NCBI RefSeq assembly: GCF_003353065.1
Contig: NZ_CP027806.1
Coordinates: 4,174,501 to 4,238,500 of the forward strand
Origin: Cyclonatronum proteinivorum
Lineage (GTDB): Bacteria > Bacteroidota > Rhodothermia > Balneolales > Cyclonatronaceae
Length of the DNA stretch: 64,000 bases
Direction of reading: 5' to 3'
Shown here one piece after another: positions 16,864 through 27,012 of this stretch (within the stretch, counting starts at the first letter, position 1; each line of letters begins with the position of its first letter). The position numbers were made by a program, and so were the translations under genes. The notes beneath the pieces were generated by a model. That model made no database searches. It was not told the DNA's origin and worked only from the letters and a program-made list of their open reading frames with translations.

Positions 16864-17715
16864 GTGCTGTTCGATACCCAAACGATTGATCTTGACCTGT
16901 CGCGGGACTACCCCGGGGTTTTTGAAACTTTGCTGCGCGATCACACGACGCAGAAAAATATATTCTGGGCTACGCACAATTACAGGGACTTAGGCGAGAG
17001 GTACAGCTTTAAGGCGCCGATTTTGCCGGAGCTGATTTCAGGGGATAAAAACCGGATCATCATCCCGAGGGTGCAGAAGGATGATTTTGCGCAGCAGGTG
17101 CGGGTGAAGGAGATGGCCGAGGTGTTTACGCCTTCCTGGGTGTGTAATGCGCAGAACAACCTGATTGATGAGGCCTGGTTCGGCAGGTCCGGAGTGTTTA
17201 ACACGGAAATCATCGGGGCGGACGGGAAGCGGGGCTGGGTCACCAATCCGGAGCCGGTGTCGTTTCCGGAGGGGAAAACCTGGCTCGATTATGTGCAGGA
17301 TACCCGGCTCGAAATTACTTGCGGGGAGGCGCCTTACATCACGAGCCGCTACGATACAACGACCGGCGACTTCATCAGCATAGCGGAGCGCATCGGGCTG
17401 CTGGACCGCAAGCTCCGGGTCATCAATGAAAATGTGCACAACTCTACCGATTGGCTGAAGGCCGCGCAGCTTGCCTATAAGAGCACCTACGCTTACGAAT
17501 GGCAGGGCGACAGCCTGCTGATTGCCCGGGAATCCATGCTGAAAACTTTTTTTGAAAACTTCGAAGCCAAGTTCAGCCGCAAGCCTTTTGAGCGCTCGCT
17601 CAAATATATCGCCTACATCATTTCCTGGAATGTGTGGCAGATGGATGGCCTCAAAGCCGTCATTCCGGACAGTTGCGGGATTACGGAAACCGTGACCGAA
17701 AACTTTTTCGGCTAA
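16864..17715 (+). CDS. Restriction-modification small subunit (methylase-like, SAM motif)
   Basis: 283 residues from a GTG at 16864. VKEMAEVFTPSWVCNAQNNLID at ~80 is a motif X-like entry of N6-adenine methylases, and DTRLEITCGEAPYITSRYD at ~147 is the SAM-binding motif I (LExxCGxAP). YAYEWQGDSLLIARESML at ~212 could be motif III/IV surroundings, but there is no NPPY or DPPY catalytic motif. The NPPY lies in the separate large gene downstream, so this is the first member of a two-gene Eco57I-type system. The gene looks full-length. Its partner is truncated, so the system is probably dead for restriction. Confidence 0.65.
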   Translation: MLFDTQTIDLDLSRDYPGVFETLLRDHTTQKNIFWATHNYRDLGERYSFKAPILPELISGDKNRIIIPRVQKDDFAQQVRVKEMAEVFTPSWVCNAQNNLIDEAWFGRSGVFNTEIIGADGKRGWVTNPEPVSFPEGKTWLDYVQDTRLEITCGEAPYITSRYDTTTGDFISIAERIGLLDRKLRVINENVHNSTDWLKAAQLAYKSTYAYEWQGDSLLIARESMLKTFFENFEAKFSRKPFERSLKYIAYIISWNVWQMDGLKAVIPDSCGITETVTENFFG

Positions 17716-17920
17716 TACCACTCAACGCATCCCTTACGTTCCGGAGTTAAATTTGACTAATTTCTTCCAGTTGATTTCGCCAACAAGCTTGTATTGCAAA
17801 CCATGTATTCACAACTAATTATTAATTAATATAATCCAATATTTAAAGCTATTTTGATAGATACTATATGAGCTTCAAAGACAAATCCTTTTTGTATTTA
17901 TTTCAGAATTCCCAAATAGC

Positions 17921-18097
17921 TTATTTTTTAATCTTTTCAAGAATCGCCATTTCAATTGCTTCAAACCAATTTATTTTTTCGGCAATGAGGTTTTCTATTT
18001 GACTTACTTCATGAGGCTTAAGTTCACGACCTATGACTTCACTAGCCACAGTTTGAACATCCTCAACATTTAATGTATAGACCACTTTTTTATTCAT
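17921..18097 (-). CDS. Small hypothetical protein downstream of the HNH nuclease
   Basis: 58 residues, MNKKVVYTLNVEDVQTVASE..., soluble and helical, ending in ILEKIKK. It starts 12 bases after the HNH gene stop on the same strand, so it is the third gene of the methylase remnant-HNH-small protein operon. It shares the AT-rich composition of the insert. No known domain is recognised. A role accompanying the nuclease, such as inhibitor or specificity partner, is possible only by position. Confidence 0.55.
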   Translation of the reverse strand: MNKKVVYTLNVEDVQTVASEVIGRELKPHEVSQIENLIAEKINWFEAIEMAILEKIKK

Positions 18098-18108
18098 TAT
18101 CTTTTTCT

Positions 18109-19026
18109 TTATTTAAAAATATTTTCTCTGTGCCATCTTATGGCATTTATATCAGGCCACAAATTTTTGTTCACAGGTAATTCAATTACTTTGTTTTCTA
18201 ATTGACTCATTAAGTCAAAATTCCAAACTCTTCCCATATCATTTGGTAACTCAGAAATTCGAGTAGAAGCTAATATTTTGTAATCTCTATCTAAACTTAA
18301 CCAACCTACATCAAAAGTCCAATGATGAAATCTACATAGCGAAAGACCATTCCAAATATCATCTTTTCCGAATGAACTATGAGGAATAATGTGCGCGGCT
18401 TCAACTTCCCAAACATTTTTATTTGGCGCTTTTAATTTTAGCCCACAAATTGCACACTTATAACCGTAACTTTCTATCACTGCTCTCCGAAAACCCCTTT
18501 CTCTTATACTTTGCGTTGTTGTCTTTATTGAGCTCTGCTTTTTTCTAAATGGTAAATAATCTTTTGGTTTCTCGTTTATTAAAAGTTTTCTCGTTATATT
18601 TTCAACTTCATATGATATAATTGGAAGTGTATCTTTTTGCGAACTTGGAATGCCGACGATACGCAGAGCTTCGTCAAACCCTTCTTCTGTTAACATCCAT
18701 TCCCTTCTGTTTGTCAATTGATATGTTTTTGAAGGCCTCGTAATCATTTTTTCTTTTGCCAAATTACTTGCTGCTCTAAACAGAAGCCTGTGCCACAGAT
18801 TTGACTTTTTAACCCTGTTTTCTTTACGATATATTGTCTCCAAGTAGGCTTCTCTCTGTTCGTAACTTAGATTGAAACTATTAGCTACTTCATCAACTAT
18901 ATCTTCACCAACAGTAAATTCCTTTATTACACCATTGTGTTTTATAAGTGTTTCTAGAAGATGCTTTTCAACCTGATGGCGAGGTGGCATCTTATATTTT
19001 TCAAGCATTTCACCCTCGTAGCTCAT
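18109..19026 (-). CDS. HNH restriction-type endonuclease with winged-helix N-terminus
   Basis: 305 residues. Residues ~10-120 look like an Mrr_N-type winged helix. The C-terminal HNH domain has paired cysteines (CAICGLKL), the histidine in VEAAHIIPHSSFG, the asparagine in IWNGLSLC and the HH in RFHHWTFDVGWLSLD, so the active site looks intact. The start overlaps the stop of the methylase remnant in ATGA, as in normal type II R-M operons. Strongly AT-rich compared with the flanks. With its methylase gone it may be inactive in the cell, protected by another methylase, or restricted to foreign DNA. Confidence 0.8.
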   Translation of the reverse strand: MSYEGEMLEKYKMPPRHQVEKHLLETLIKHNGVIKEFTVGEDIVDEVANSFNLSYEQREAYLETIYRKENRVKKSNLWHRLLFRAASNLAKEKMITRPSKTYQLTNRREWMLTEEGFDEALRIVGIPSSQKDTLPIISYEVENITRKLLINEKPKDYLPFRKKQSSIKTTTQSIRERGFRRAVIESYGYKCAICGLKLKAPNKNVWEVEAAHIIPHSSFGKDDIWNGLSLCRFHHWTFDVGWLSLDRDYKILASTRISELPNDMGRVWNFDLMSQLENKVIELPVNKNLWPDINAIRWHRENIFK

Positions 19027-19238
19027 TTAAATTCCTTAATTTTCAAACAATATTTTTTCCAAAGCCACTTCCAATTTACCTGCTCGTCTGGATGTATTCC
19101 CCCATAGGTATTTTTCCGTTGATCTGCGTAAGGGGGAGAAGTAAAAATTAAATCGACACAGTTTGATGGTATTTCTTTTAACACATCTTTAGAGTCGCCT
19201 AAATAAAGGTCAGCTCGTATTTCCATCTTAAAAATCAA
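19023..19238 (-). pseudogene. DNA methyltransferase remnant (TSPPY type)
   Basis: 71 residues: RADLYLGDSKDVLKEIPSNC then VDLIFTSPPYADQRKNTYGG, the N-terminus of a beta-class site-specific DNA methylase with its catalytic TSPPY. After GGIHPDEQV, where another 200 or more residues are expected, it goes to NWKWLWKKYCLKIKEFK and stops. The stop overlaps the HNH start (ATGA), suggesting the 3' end is original and the middle has been deleted, but this cannot be proven. The SAM-binding FxGxG region is absent, so it cannot methylate. Confidence 0.75.
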
Positions 19239-19390
19239 TAGTTGGTTTTGGAGTTTATTTAAATATTTGAATTAAATAATTTTATTCACGTTAGCTTCGA
19301 AAGTTTATGGAAAACCAATGATTTCTTGGCGTTAGTGTTACCACACCTTTAAACTTAAGGTAGGGAAAAAACCGGTACTATTCTGCATAA

Positions 19391-22306
19391 AACGCTTTTT
19401 ATAAAACGGAATTCGGTTACTCACCTCGTAGGCACATCTTCACCTTCGACCTCGGCAAGCTGATCCCGAACTACGCGGATGAGGAGCTTGCCTTCAATTT
19501 CCGGGAGTTCTTTCGGGTAGATGAGGGCGGCAGCTTCATCCATGAAAAGGATGTGCGCTCGTTTCTGAACCTGATCTGCCGCGAGGATTCGGAGAGCCAT
19601 TACCCTTACGCGACTTCGGAAAACCGCGAAAATTTCAGGCACTCGCTTTGGATGGTGCCGGGTGTGAAGGAGGCCAAAGCGCTGAGCAGGCTGCTGAAGG
19701 CGCATCCGGTTTTCGGGCAATTTGAAATTGTGAACGTTGCGGGCGATGGCGATGAGGAAGAGAAAAAAGAGGACGCCCTGCAAAAAGTGGAGCAGGCCAT
19801 CTCCGATAAGCCGCACGAAACCTACACCATCACCCTCTCCTGCGGCAGGCTCACGACCGGCGTTTCGGTGAAAGCCTGGACCGCCGTCTTCATGCTGTCC
19901 GGCTCCTACAACACCTCGGCCTCGGCTTACATGCAGACCATCTTCCGCGTGCAGACCCCGGCGACCATCAACGGGAAGATGAAGGAGGAATGCTTTGTCT
20001 TTGATTTTGCGCCCGACCGTACCCTGAAGGTTGTAGCCGAAGCCGCTAAAATTTCATCCAAGGCCGGAACAACAAGCGATCAGGACCGGAAAATCATCGG
20101 GGATTTCCTGAATTTCTGCCCGATCATTTCGGTGCAGGGCACGCAGATGCGCAGCTACAATGTGGAGAACATGCTCGAGCAGCTCAAAAAAGTGTATATC
20201 GAGAAAGTGGTGCGCAACGGTTTTGAGGATGAATATCTCTACAATACGCACGAGCTGATGAAGCTCGATGAGGTCGAGCTGGAAGATTTCATTAAGCTGA
20301 AAAAAATCATCGGCAGCACGAAAGCGATGCCGAAGAGCGGGGATATTGACCTCAACAAGCAGGGCTTTGATAAGGAGGAGTACGAACAGTTAGAGCGGGC
20401 CAAAAAGAAGAAACAGCGGGAGCTTACCGAGGAGGAAAAAGCCCTGCTCGAAGCGGCCAAAGAGAAAAAGAAAAACCGGGATACGGCCATCTCCATCCTC
20501 AGGGGGATTTCCATCCGGATGCCGCTGCTGCTGTACGGCGCGGAGGTTTCCAATGAAGACCGGGAACTGACAATTGAGAATTTTACGGAGCTCGTTGATG
20601 ATCAGTCGTGGAAGGAATTCATGCCGAAAGATGTGACCAAGAAGGTCTTCCTGAAGTTCAAAAAATACTATGATCCGGATGTGTTTCGGGCGGCGGGCAA
20701 GCGGATCCGGGCGATGGCGCGCGCGGCGGATTCGCTGAAGCCGGAAGACCGCATTGAGCGCATCACTGCCCTGTTTGCGACCTTCCGGAACCCCGATAAG
20801 GAAACCGTGCTGACCCCGTGGCGGGTCGTGAACATGCACCTCGGGGACTGCCTCGGCGGCTATGTGTTTTTGGATGAAAGCCGCGAAAAGACGCTCGTAG
20901 AGCCGCGCTTTGTTTCGCAGGGAGAGGTCACCCGCGAGGTCTTTTCACCGGAGGGCTACATTCTGGAAATCAACTCCAAATCCGGCCTCTACCCGCTCTA
21001 CATGGCCTACAGCATCTTCCGGAATGAGCTGGAGAAGCGGCACCCCGGACAGGATGTGCGCACGCTGGAATTGGATCAGCTCCTCAGTGCCTGGGATAAG
21101 GTCGTGAAGGAAAACATTTTTGTGATCTGCAAAACCCCGATGGCCAAAGCCATCACCAAACGAACCCTCGTGGGCTTCAGACAGGCCGAAGTGAACACCC
21201 GCTATTTTGAAGATTTGGTCCATCAAATCACGGACAAACCGGAACAGTTTATGAAGAAAGTACAAAACGGCAAAACCTACTGGAAAGCCAACACGGAAAC
21301 AACGATGACGTTTAATGCGATTGTGGGGAACCCGCCATATCAGGTTTCTGCTGAAAGCGGGAATCGGAGTATCCCCGTCTATAATCATTTTATTGATATT
21401 TCTAAGAAATTTGACCCCAAGAATCTCAGCCTCATTGTTCCGTCAAGGTGGATGTCAGGTGGATTGGGATTGTCTGATTTCAGGCAATCCATGCTTGAAG
21501 ACAGGAGGATTTCCAACATCACCGATTATCCGGACTCAGGACAGATTTTTCCAGGTGTGGAAGTGAAAGGCGGGATTTGCTATTTCTTGTGGGATAATGA
21601 TTTTGACGGAAAATGCAGCGTCACAACTATTCGCGGCGAGAATGTTTACGGCCCAATCAAAAGAGAGCTGAACAAATATGATATTTTAGTACGCGACAGT
21701 ATCTCCGTGACAATTTTAGACAAGATATTGGCTCAGGAAGAAGAGTCCATTATCAACATCCTTTCCGTTGACAAGGAGTTTGGATGGACATCGAATTTTA
21801 AAGACTTTCAGACCAAAAAAATTGATGGTCATATCCCGCTGTATTACATAGTCAAAGGGAAAAGAAAACTGGGGTGGATTAGCAGAGAAGAAGTCACAAA
21901 AAGTGTGGAGCTTATTGATACCTGCAAAGTAATGATACCGGCTGCGGGGTCTGATGGCGGGAAAAGAATCCCGGACATCGTACTTGGCAAACCTCTGATT
22001 GCGAGTAAGCCCTCTGTCTGTACACAGTCTTACCTTTTCTTTTATGTTGACGATATGGAAAAGGCAACAAATATTGAAAAGTATCTGAAGACAAAGTTTC
22101 TGAGATTTCTGGTATCCCTCAGAAAAATGACCCAACACGCAACACGATCAACATACACCTGGGTCCCTCTCCAGAACTTCACTACCGAATCAGACATCAA
22201 CTGGGATGCACCCATTCCGAAAATAGATCAGCAACTATACCAAAAATACGGCCTCAACCCGGAAGAGATTGCATTTATTGAAGGTATGATAAAGCGGATG
22301 GAATAG
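19391..22306 (+). pseudogene. Eco57I-type R-M large subunit lacking its helicase N-terminus
   Basis: The frame is open from 19391 with no ATG; family-like sequence begins near 19430 (RHIFTFDLGKLIPNYADEELAFNFRELF-like), and the first usable start is a GTG at 19553 (917 aa). The N-terminal part is the second RecA lobe of an SF2 helicase (TITLSCGRLTTGVSV, YMQTIFRVQTP). The methylase with NAIVGNPPYQVS lies at ~587-600 counted from the GTG, followed by an Eco57I-like target-recognition region. Walker A and the DEAD/H box that should precede are missing. The 1.7 kb between this frame and the small subunit is AT-rich foreign DNA. The NPPY half may still be translated from 19553. Confidence 0.75.
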
Positions 22307-22365
22307 GGATGCGAGGTGGTTTATTGGAAATGTGTTTTGGCGTGAAACTGGACTACAGGTGTTAC

Positions 22366-22453
22366 ATAACGGCTTGGCGTTTGTGCTGCGGGGCGACCAA
22401 GCCAGAATTTAAGCAACCAGCGCTCACCCGTCAGCACGAAACGCTTGTTATAG
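22366..22453 (-). repeat. attC-like inverted repeat (site a)
   Basis: An 88-base imperfect palindrome: the left arm ATAACGGCTTGGCGTTTGTG pairs with the right arm, whose reverse complement begins CTATAACAAGCGTTTCGTG; both arms end in GTGCTG. Arms end in TAAC/GTTA boxes and one arm carries extra unpaired bases, as integron attC sites do. On the minus strand it lies directly downstream of the gene 22534-23496. The GTTRRRY consensus is only partly met. It closely matches site c at 61305. Confidence 0.6.
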
Positions 22454-22533
22454 GGTGGACTCGGAACGTGTTTTTCGTCATACCAGTTTGTAGCTACTCA
22501 TCTAGTAATTTGGCGAGTTCAAAGCTCATGGTT

Positions 22534-23496
22534 TTATTCAATACACCGAAGTGCCCTACGTATAAAATTTTGATTAGTGATATTAAAGTCTGATTGCCTG
22601 TAATGATTTTCAAATCTTATCTTAGCAATAGAATAACGCCTCAGTTTTTGCAAATCAGGCTTACTTAATTCAAAGTTTGCATGGACATGTACGTAAAGTG
22701 TTTCATTTGGACCAGCAGTACGCAGAGCCTCAACCCTGTAGGTGCCTATATGAACACCGTCTCCAGATCTTGGATCAGATGCACTTACAGGTTGTCCCCG
22801 GTAGTCTATTTTAATCACATCTTCATTTTCGAGTAACAGCCACAGAGACGCTCTGCCATCAATTTGCGGAAGATTGGCTTCTCTGCGGGCTCGAATGTCA
22901 GGCGCAATGTTTTTACTATATCTCAATGTAACATATTCATTTTGATTCACTGTTGTAAATGAAAGGCCAAATTGATTGTTAATTGTTTGTACAGGGGTTC
23001 TTATAGTTCTGATTTTGGTAAAAGGATCCTGCGAAATACTCAAATTCTGACAATCATTGGTAAGCGTATAATTTCCATAAAGATGTCCTGAAAATCCGCC
23101 CATCGTAGCTTGTTCAACCATCTCGAGACTTAGTTCGTATTCAGTGCCAATCTTTTTAAAATTCCCACGTCCTTTATTATCCCAGCCATCAACAAAATCA
23201 AACTCCAGAATTCCTTCGTTTGTTATTCTGGCTCTGGATGTCTCGCTGATAATTTGACCCGGTGGATCCCTGACAACCATGAAATCTATGAAAAGTTCAT
23301 TTCCATTAGAAAAGACTTTCACCCTTGCAGCCATATATCCATGATAAAGTGTGTTTCCGTTACCGTCAACTTGATTCCAGGTCTCCTCAAGAGAATACGA
23401 ACCATGAAACCCAGTTTCTTGCAGAGAATTCTTCGTAAGGTTTATATTACAAAGAAACCCAAGTAGTAGTATTGTGTTAAATACAATCATCGCCAA
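22534..23496 (-). CDS. Hypothetical secreted protein (cassette-type gene)
   Basis: 320 residues with an N-terminal hydrophobic segment (MAMIVFNTILLLGFLCNINL) that looks like a signal peptide, then a polar, beta-rich body (FHGSYSLEETWNQ, LYGNYTLTND) without a known domain. It is AT-rich and followed by attC-like site a, so it fits a one-gene integron cassette. Function not assignable. Confidence 0.6.
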   Translation of the reverse strand: MAMIVFNTILLLGFLCNINLTKNSLQETGFHGSYSLEETWNQVDGNGNTLYHGYMAARVKVFSNGNELFIDFMVVRDPPGQIISETSRARITNEGILEFDFVDGWDNKGRGNFKKIGTEYELSLEMVEQATMGGFSGHLYGNYTLTNDCQNLSISQDPFTKIRTIRTPVQTINNQFGLSFTTVNQNEYVTLRYSKNIAPDIRARREANLPQIDGRASLWLLLENEDVIKIDYRGQPVSASDPRSGDGVHIGTYRVEALRTAGPNETLYVHVHANFELSKPDLQKLRRYSIAKIRFENHYRQSDFNITNQNFIRRALRCIE

Positions 23497-23533
23497 TAAT
23501 GTTTTGAATTTAGGTTATTGTAAAATTTTTTTT

Positions 23534-24274
23534 CTACTTTGTTTTTCTAAGATAGTCTAATACGAATTTTGCATTATTACTTACAAAGCTCACTTGTTTG
23601 TCTGTAACTTGCTCACCATGTATTGCATAATTGCAAATCGATAGAATTTCTCTAAGTATACCATGAAAATTATTGTCGATTATTTGATACTTCGTAAGAT
23701 CTTGAATTAATCTCATAATTGGTTGGTGTCGCAACTGTTGGTCAAAAACATTTTCATCAAATCGGTTTTCCCATATTCGTCTTAGTTGAGTTTCAATATT
23801 ATATCGAACTTTAAACATGGTCAAATTGTCCTCTGGAACATCAATTCTGCTGGTCAATTGTTGATCAATGATAACTCCGTGTTCTTGAAGTCTTGCTTTT
23901 ACCATTCTATCAATTTCATCTTCAAGTTCTGGCAGTTTACTGTCAGGCGGTGGCGGTCCATATTGTCCATAAGCTTGGATTGTTTGGGTAAGAGTTTGGT
24001 TTTGGGTATTTCTTATCTCATTTTTAATGTCACCAAATTTTATTTTAATGTCCGTCTTCAAGTCCTCAATTTCCTTTTTAAGTTTGAGTCCAAAAAATTC
24101 AATCTCTGAAAAAATAGGAACTAACATTAACGCAACAAAAATCAAAAAAATAAAAACGTCCGCTGGAACAGATTTACCCATCGAGATAGCTTCAAATCTT
24201 TTAAAAAAGATTATTCCTGTCAATAGCAGAAGAATTATCCACCAAGTTATTTTAAACCAATTCGGTAATTTCAT
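23534..24274 (-). CDS. Hypothetical membrane protein with coiled coil
   Basis: 246 residues. Two N-terminal membrane helices (WWIILLLLTGIIFF and ADVFIFLIFVALMLVPIF) precede a charged helical segment (LKLKKEIEDLKTDIKIKFGDIKNEIRN) likely to form a coiled coil, a linker with Gly-Pro-Pro-Pro, and a helical C-terminal domain (ICNYAIHGEQVTDKQVSFV). The HGEQ end resembles uncharacterised HEPN/DUF4145-like helical ends in shape only. AT-rich. Same strand as the next gene, 37 bases upstream of it. Confidence 0.55.
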   Translation of the reverse strand: MKLPNWFKITWWIILLLLTGIIFFKRFEAISMGKSVPADVFIFLIFVALMLVPIFSEIEFFGLKLKKEIEDLKTDIKIKFGDIKNEIRNTQNQTLTQTIQAYGQYGPPPPDSKLPELEDEIDRMVKARLQEHGVIIDQQLTSRIDVPEDNLTMFKVRYNIETQLRRIWENRFDENVFDQQLRHQPIMRLIQDLTKYQIIDNNFHGILREILSICNYAIHGEQVTDKQVSFVSNNAKFVLDYLRKTK

Positions 24275-24312
24275 ATCTATCTCGTTTAAGCTTTTTGCTA
24301 TCCCACCCTATA

Positions 24313-24790
24313 ACTACTTATTGAGCGACTGACAATATAATCCCCCAAGTCGTATAAGTAAAGAATTATCTACTTATGCGACTCACGGGTACGCATTAAG
24401 TACCTAAAAAGGCAGTTAATGACTATTCAGATCATCCAATTTTCTGAATTGTATAAGGAAATACTTATACAACTTGGGTAAAATGAGTTCAAAACTTGCT
24501 GCTGTTGCGATGCATGCCTAAACGATCCCATAAGCTCCCTTTATCTTGGCACTGCTTCAAGCCCCGGCGTGGACTCCTTTCATTTTTCTTGCAAATCTTT
24601 GTTCATTAGGTCCATCGACTCTGTTTCCGGGTTTTCATCATAATGCCTGAATGCAAACCCGTGTATAGCTTGTGCCTGAATGGAGGCTTTGATTTGCAAG
24701 CCCGCATCCATCCTCTTTGTCTGCCGGGTCAATCGATTGGTGGTTTCCTGTCCAACGCGGGTACAGGTTCGGAGTTGACTCAATCGGGAA
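24313..24790 (-). repeat. Cassette-associated dispersed repeat, copy M1
   Basis: The first ~165 bases hold inverted ends (CCCCCAAGTCGTATAAGTA ... ACTTATACAACTTGGG), so this part can fold like a MITE. The next ~310 bases match copy M2 (28064-28520) and, on the minus strand, preserve a short reading frame ending DAGLQIKASIQAQA ... ENPETESMDLMNKDLQEK. Copy M3 (57641-57801) is an inverted partial copy. No complete gene is present in 24275-24901 otherwise. Confidence 0.7.
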
Positions 24791-24901
24791 GGGTTACAGG
24801 GCGCGGGGCTAGATCGGTAATATTTGCTACGAACTCTTCATCCTTATCATTAGATATTATCCACTTAGTAATTAGTTAAACTGCCCTATAAACCGGATAA
24901 A

Positions 24902-25738
24902 TCAACCAGCCAATAGCGCAGATGCAATTAATGTTGCAATCAAAAAAGCCATAGCAATAAGTATTTTAAGCTCGAACTCTTTTGATATTTTTTTTACAAC
25001 TTTATAAACTTTTCCATCCCGAACCTTGACTTGATATTTATCTTCATTTACTTCTACCAAATAAACTCCTTCACCCACACCAACAACTTCATCCCCGGAC
25101 TGCGGAGCTTTATACCGCTGCCATATTTTGATATTTGCATATTCAATGAGTTTTTCAGGCTTTCAGGTTCGACCTTTTTTCACACTGTATCTAACAGTGC
25201 CGTTTTGCTCTAAATAAACTCCATCAGCAAGAGTTCCATCACCAGCTGTTATTTGAAAATCTCCAAAGGAACCATTTGCTCTTTCAAGATAGGCTTCTCT
25301 ACCATCCGACAGCTTAATTAAATGCATGTTATTTTGAGTAATATACTTATTCCTCAGATACAGCTTAGCATCGGTATCAGGCACCTTGTTCTCATTGCAC
25401 AGCAGAAGGTAGTCATTACCGGAATCCGTTTTGCGCCCATCTATTTTAAGAGCGAGCACCGCCTGATCAAGAAACTAGTGCCGGAACAGCTTTTTGCTGT
25501 TCCCATAATCAATAATCAGCGCCTTGGCCTCCGGCAGGTACTCCCATTTACCGTCAATGACATCACCTTCATTCGAAAGGTGTACCCGCCCATCCCGCCG
25601 GAATATCAGCTTTTGAAACGGTGCATTCTTGTCATGTGAAACAACCCAGGGCTTATCAACCAAAAACGAAGCATGATCAAGCTCTGCACTATATTTTTTT
25701 AGGCGGGGTAAGAGATCGCGGAGATGGTGGGTCATCAA
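24902..25738 (-). pseudogene. Hypothetical gene interrupted by two in-frame stops
   Basis: One continuous 279-codon frame starts at 25738 (MMTHHLRDLLPRLKKYSAELD). It reads WVVSHDKNAPFQKLIFRRDG and WEYLPEAKALIIDYGNSKKLFRH, TAG at 25475-25477, FLDQAVLALKIDGRKTDSG and ADGVYLEQNGTVRYSVKKGRT, TGA at 25163-25165, then KPEKLIEYANIKIWQRY and a C-terminal membrane helix ILIAMAFLIATLIASALL. Because the sense stays coherent across both stops, the gene was intact recently. Single C-to-T changes (CAG to TAG, CGA to TGA) could explain both. Family not recognised beyond hypothetical Bacteroidota proteins. Confidence 0.75.
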
Positions 25739-25857
25739 TTCTATAACTGAATAATTGGATTGAATTAGTTAATGCAGTAAATTAAGTGTTTTCAATATAA
25801 AAGATTATTTTGAAAGACTATCTAACGTATTATTAATTAATTGAAATTAATTGAGTC

Positions 25858-26964
25858 ATGAAACTCTTATTTTATGCAAAAGCGATTCTTCTCTGTTTGA
25901 TACTTGTGGGCTGTGCATCAACAAGTTCTATCCCGGCAGATAAGGTAACAGAAGTCAGAATAACAAAATCCGATTTTAGCCCTGTCTACACTACAATTGA
26001 GTTGGACAATGACATATTGATTAAAGTTCAGCCTGTTGACCCATCATTCTTAAATAGGCTTACTTATATAGCTGCTATTGAAACAGGTGATACTGAAACA
26101 CTATTTGTTCTCAACCTTTCGAATATGATTAATAACGAAACTCTTTCCCGGAGAGAACAGGAGTCTATAGATCGGCTAATTCGCGTTTCAGATAGTATTC
26201 AGAATCAATATTCAAGTTTATTTGATAGCCAATTATTGAATGGTATTGTCGAAGCTCATGCACAACAACTTAGTTTCCCATCTCAATCAAACACTCGGAG
26301 CACAAGAACGAACAATGAGTTTCCTGCTACTTATAATCCTTTTTTTGTCAATAGCAGATTTCTGACAACTATACAACTTAGCTTTATAAATAACGGAAAT
26401 ACGACAAAGCGATTTAACAGTGAAGACTTTTCAGTTATATATGGCAACAACTTCTTTAAACCTCATACTCATGAGTATTTTGAGACAAGATTAAATAATC
26501 TTAGGCAAATTGATAATGTCTATAATTTCAATATGCCCGAACAAATACTTTTAGGACCAGGTCAGCAAATTACGCGCTACATAGGTGTTCAGCCTATTTC
26601 AGGGCAAACAAAAGAATTTTCTGTACAATTTTCGACTAATGATGATTTTCACAATGCAGCTTTTGAAATTAGTAGAGAATCAGAATTAACTCAGATTGTT
26701 GAAAAAGGTTTTCGAGTAGACAACAATGTTTTTGGCACAAACTACATATTTTATTCTATTATTATAAACAACGAAAACGTAATTCCAGTTGAGAGTTCTA
26801 TTTTCCATGTCTTTGAAAATAATTTAATAGATGACACTTATTTATGCAATATCTTCCACAGAAGACCCGGAGCAACACTATCCAGAGACAGATTAACAAT
26901 TGTTTCTTGCAGACGAATTGATCTCACGGAATACAGAAATAGACCAATACCACTTCGACAGTAA
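25858..26964 (+). CDS. Hypothetical lipoprotein
   Basis: 368 residues with a clear lipoprotein signal (MKLLFYAKAILLCLILVGC, lipobox LVGC) and an AT-rich coding sequence. The body is polar, with several beta-like stretches (FLTTIQLSFINNGNTTKRFNSEDFSVIYGNNF), as in extracellular immunoglobulin-like domains, but no family is recognised. It is the only plus-strand gene in this cassette-like cluster and ends at a strong hairpin shared with the Fic gene. Confidence 0.6.
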   Translation: MKLLFYAKAILLCLILVGCASTSSIPADKVTEVRITKSDFSPVYTTIELDNDILIKVQPVDPSFLNRLTYIAAIETGDTETLFVLNLSNMINNETLSRREQESIDRLIRVSDSIQNQYSSLFDSQLLNGIVEAHAQQLSFPSQSNTRSTRTNNEFPATYNPFFVNSRFLTTIQLSFINNGNTTKRFNSEDFSVIYGNNFFKPHTHEYFETRLNNLRQIDNVYNFNMPEQILLGPGQQITRYIGVQPISGQTKEFSVQFSTNDDFHNAAFEISRESELTQIVEKGFRVDNNVFGTNYIFYSIIINNENVIPVESSIFHVFENNLIDDTYLCNIFHRRPGATLSRDRLTIVSCRRIDLTEYRNRPIPLRQ

Positions 26965-26980
26965 AGACTATTTAGACGTT

Positions 26981-27012
26981 AAGCCTCTCTTTTGTATTCC
27001 AAAGAGAGGCTT
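26981..27012. terminator. Bidirectional hairpin terminator
   Basis: AAGCCTCTCTTT and AAAGAGAGGCTT form a perfect 12-bp stem with an 8-base loop between two convergent genes. The hairpin reaches into the last codon of the Fic gene. Confidence 0.75.

Noticed and set aside
22309-22593. 94-residue plus-strand frame after the Eco57I gene
   Set aside because: It reads across the attC-like palindrome and overlaps the 3' end of a better minus-strand gene.
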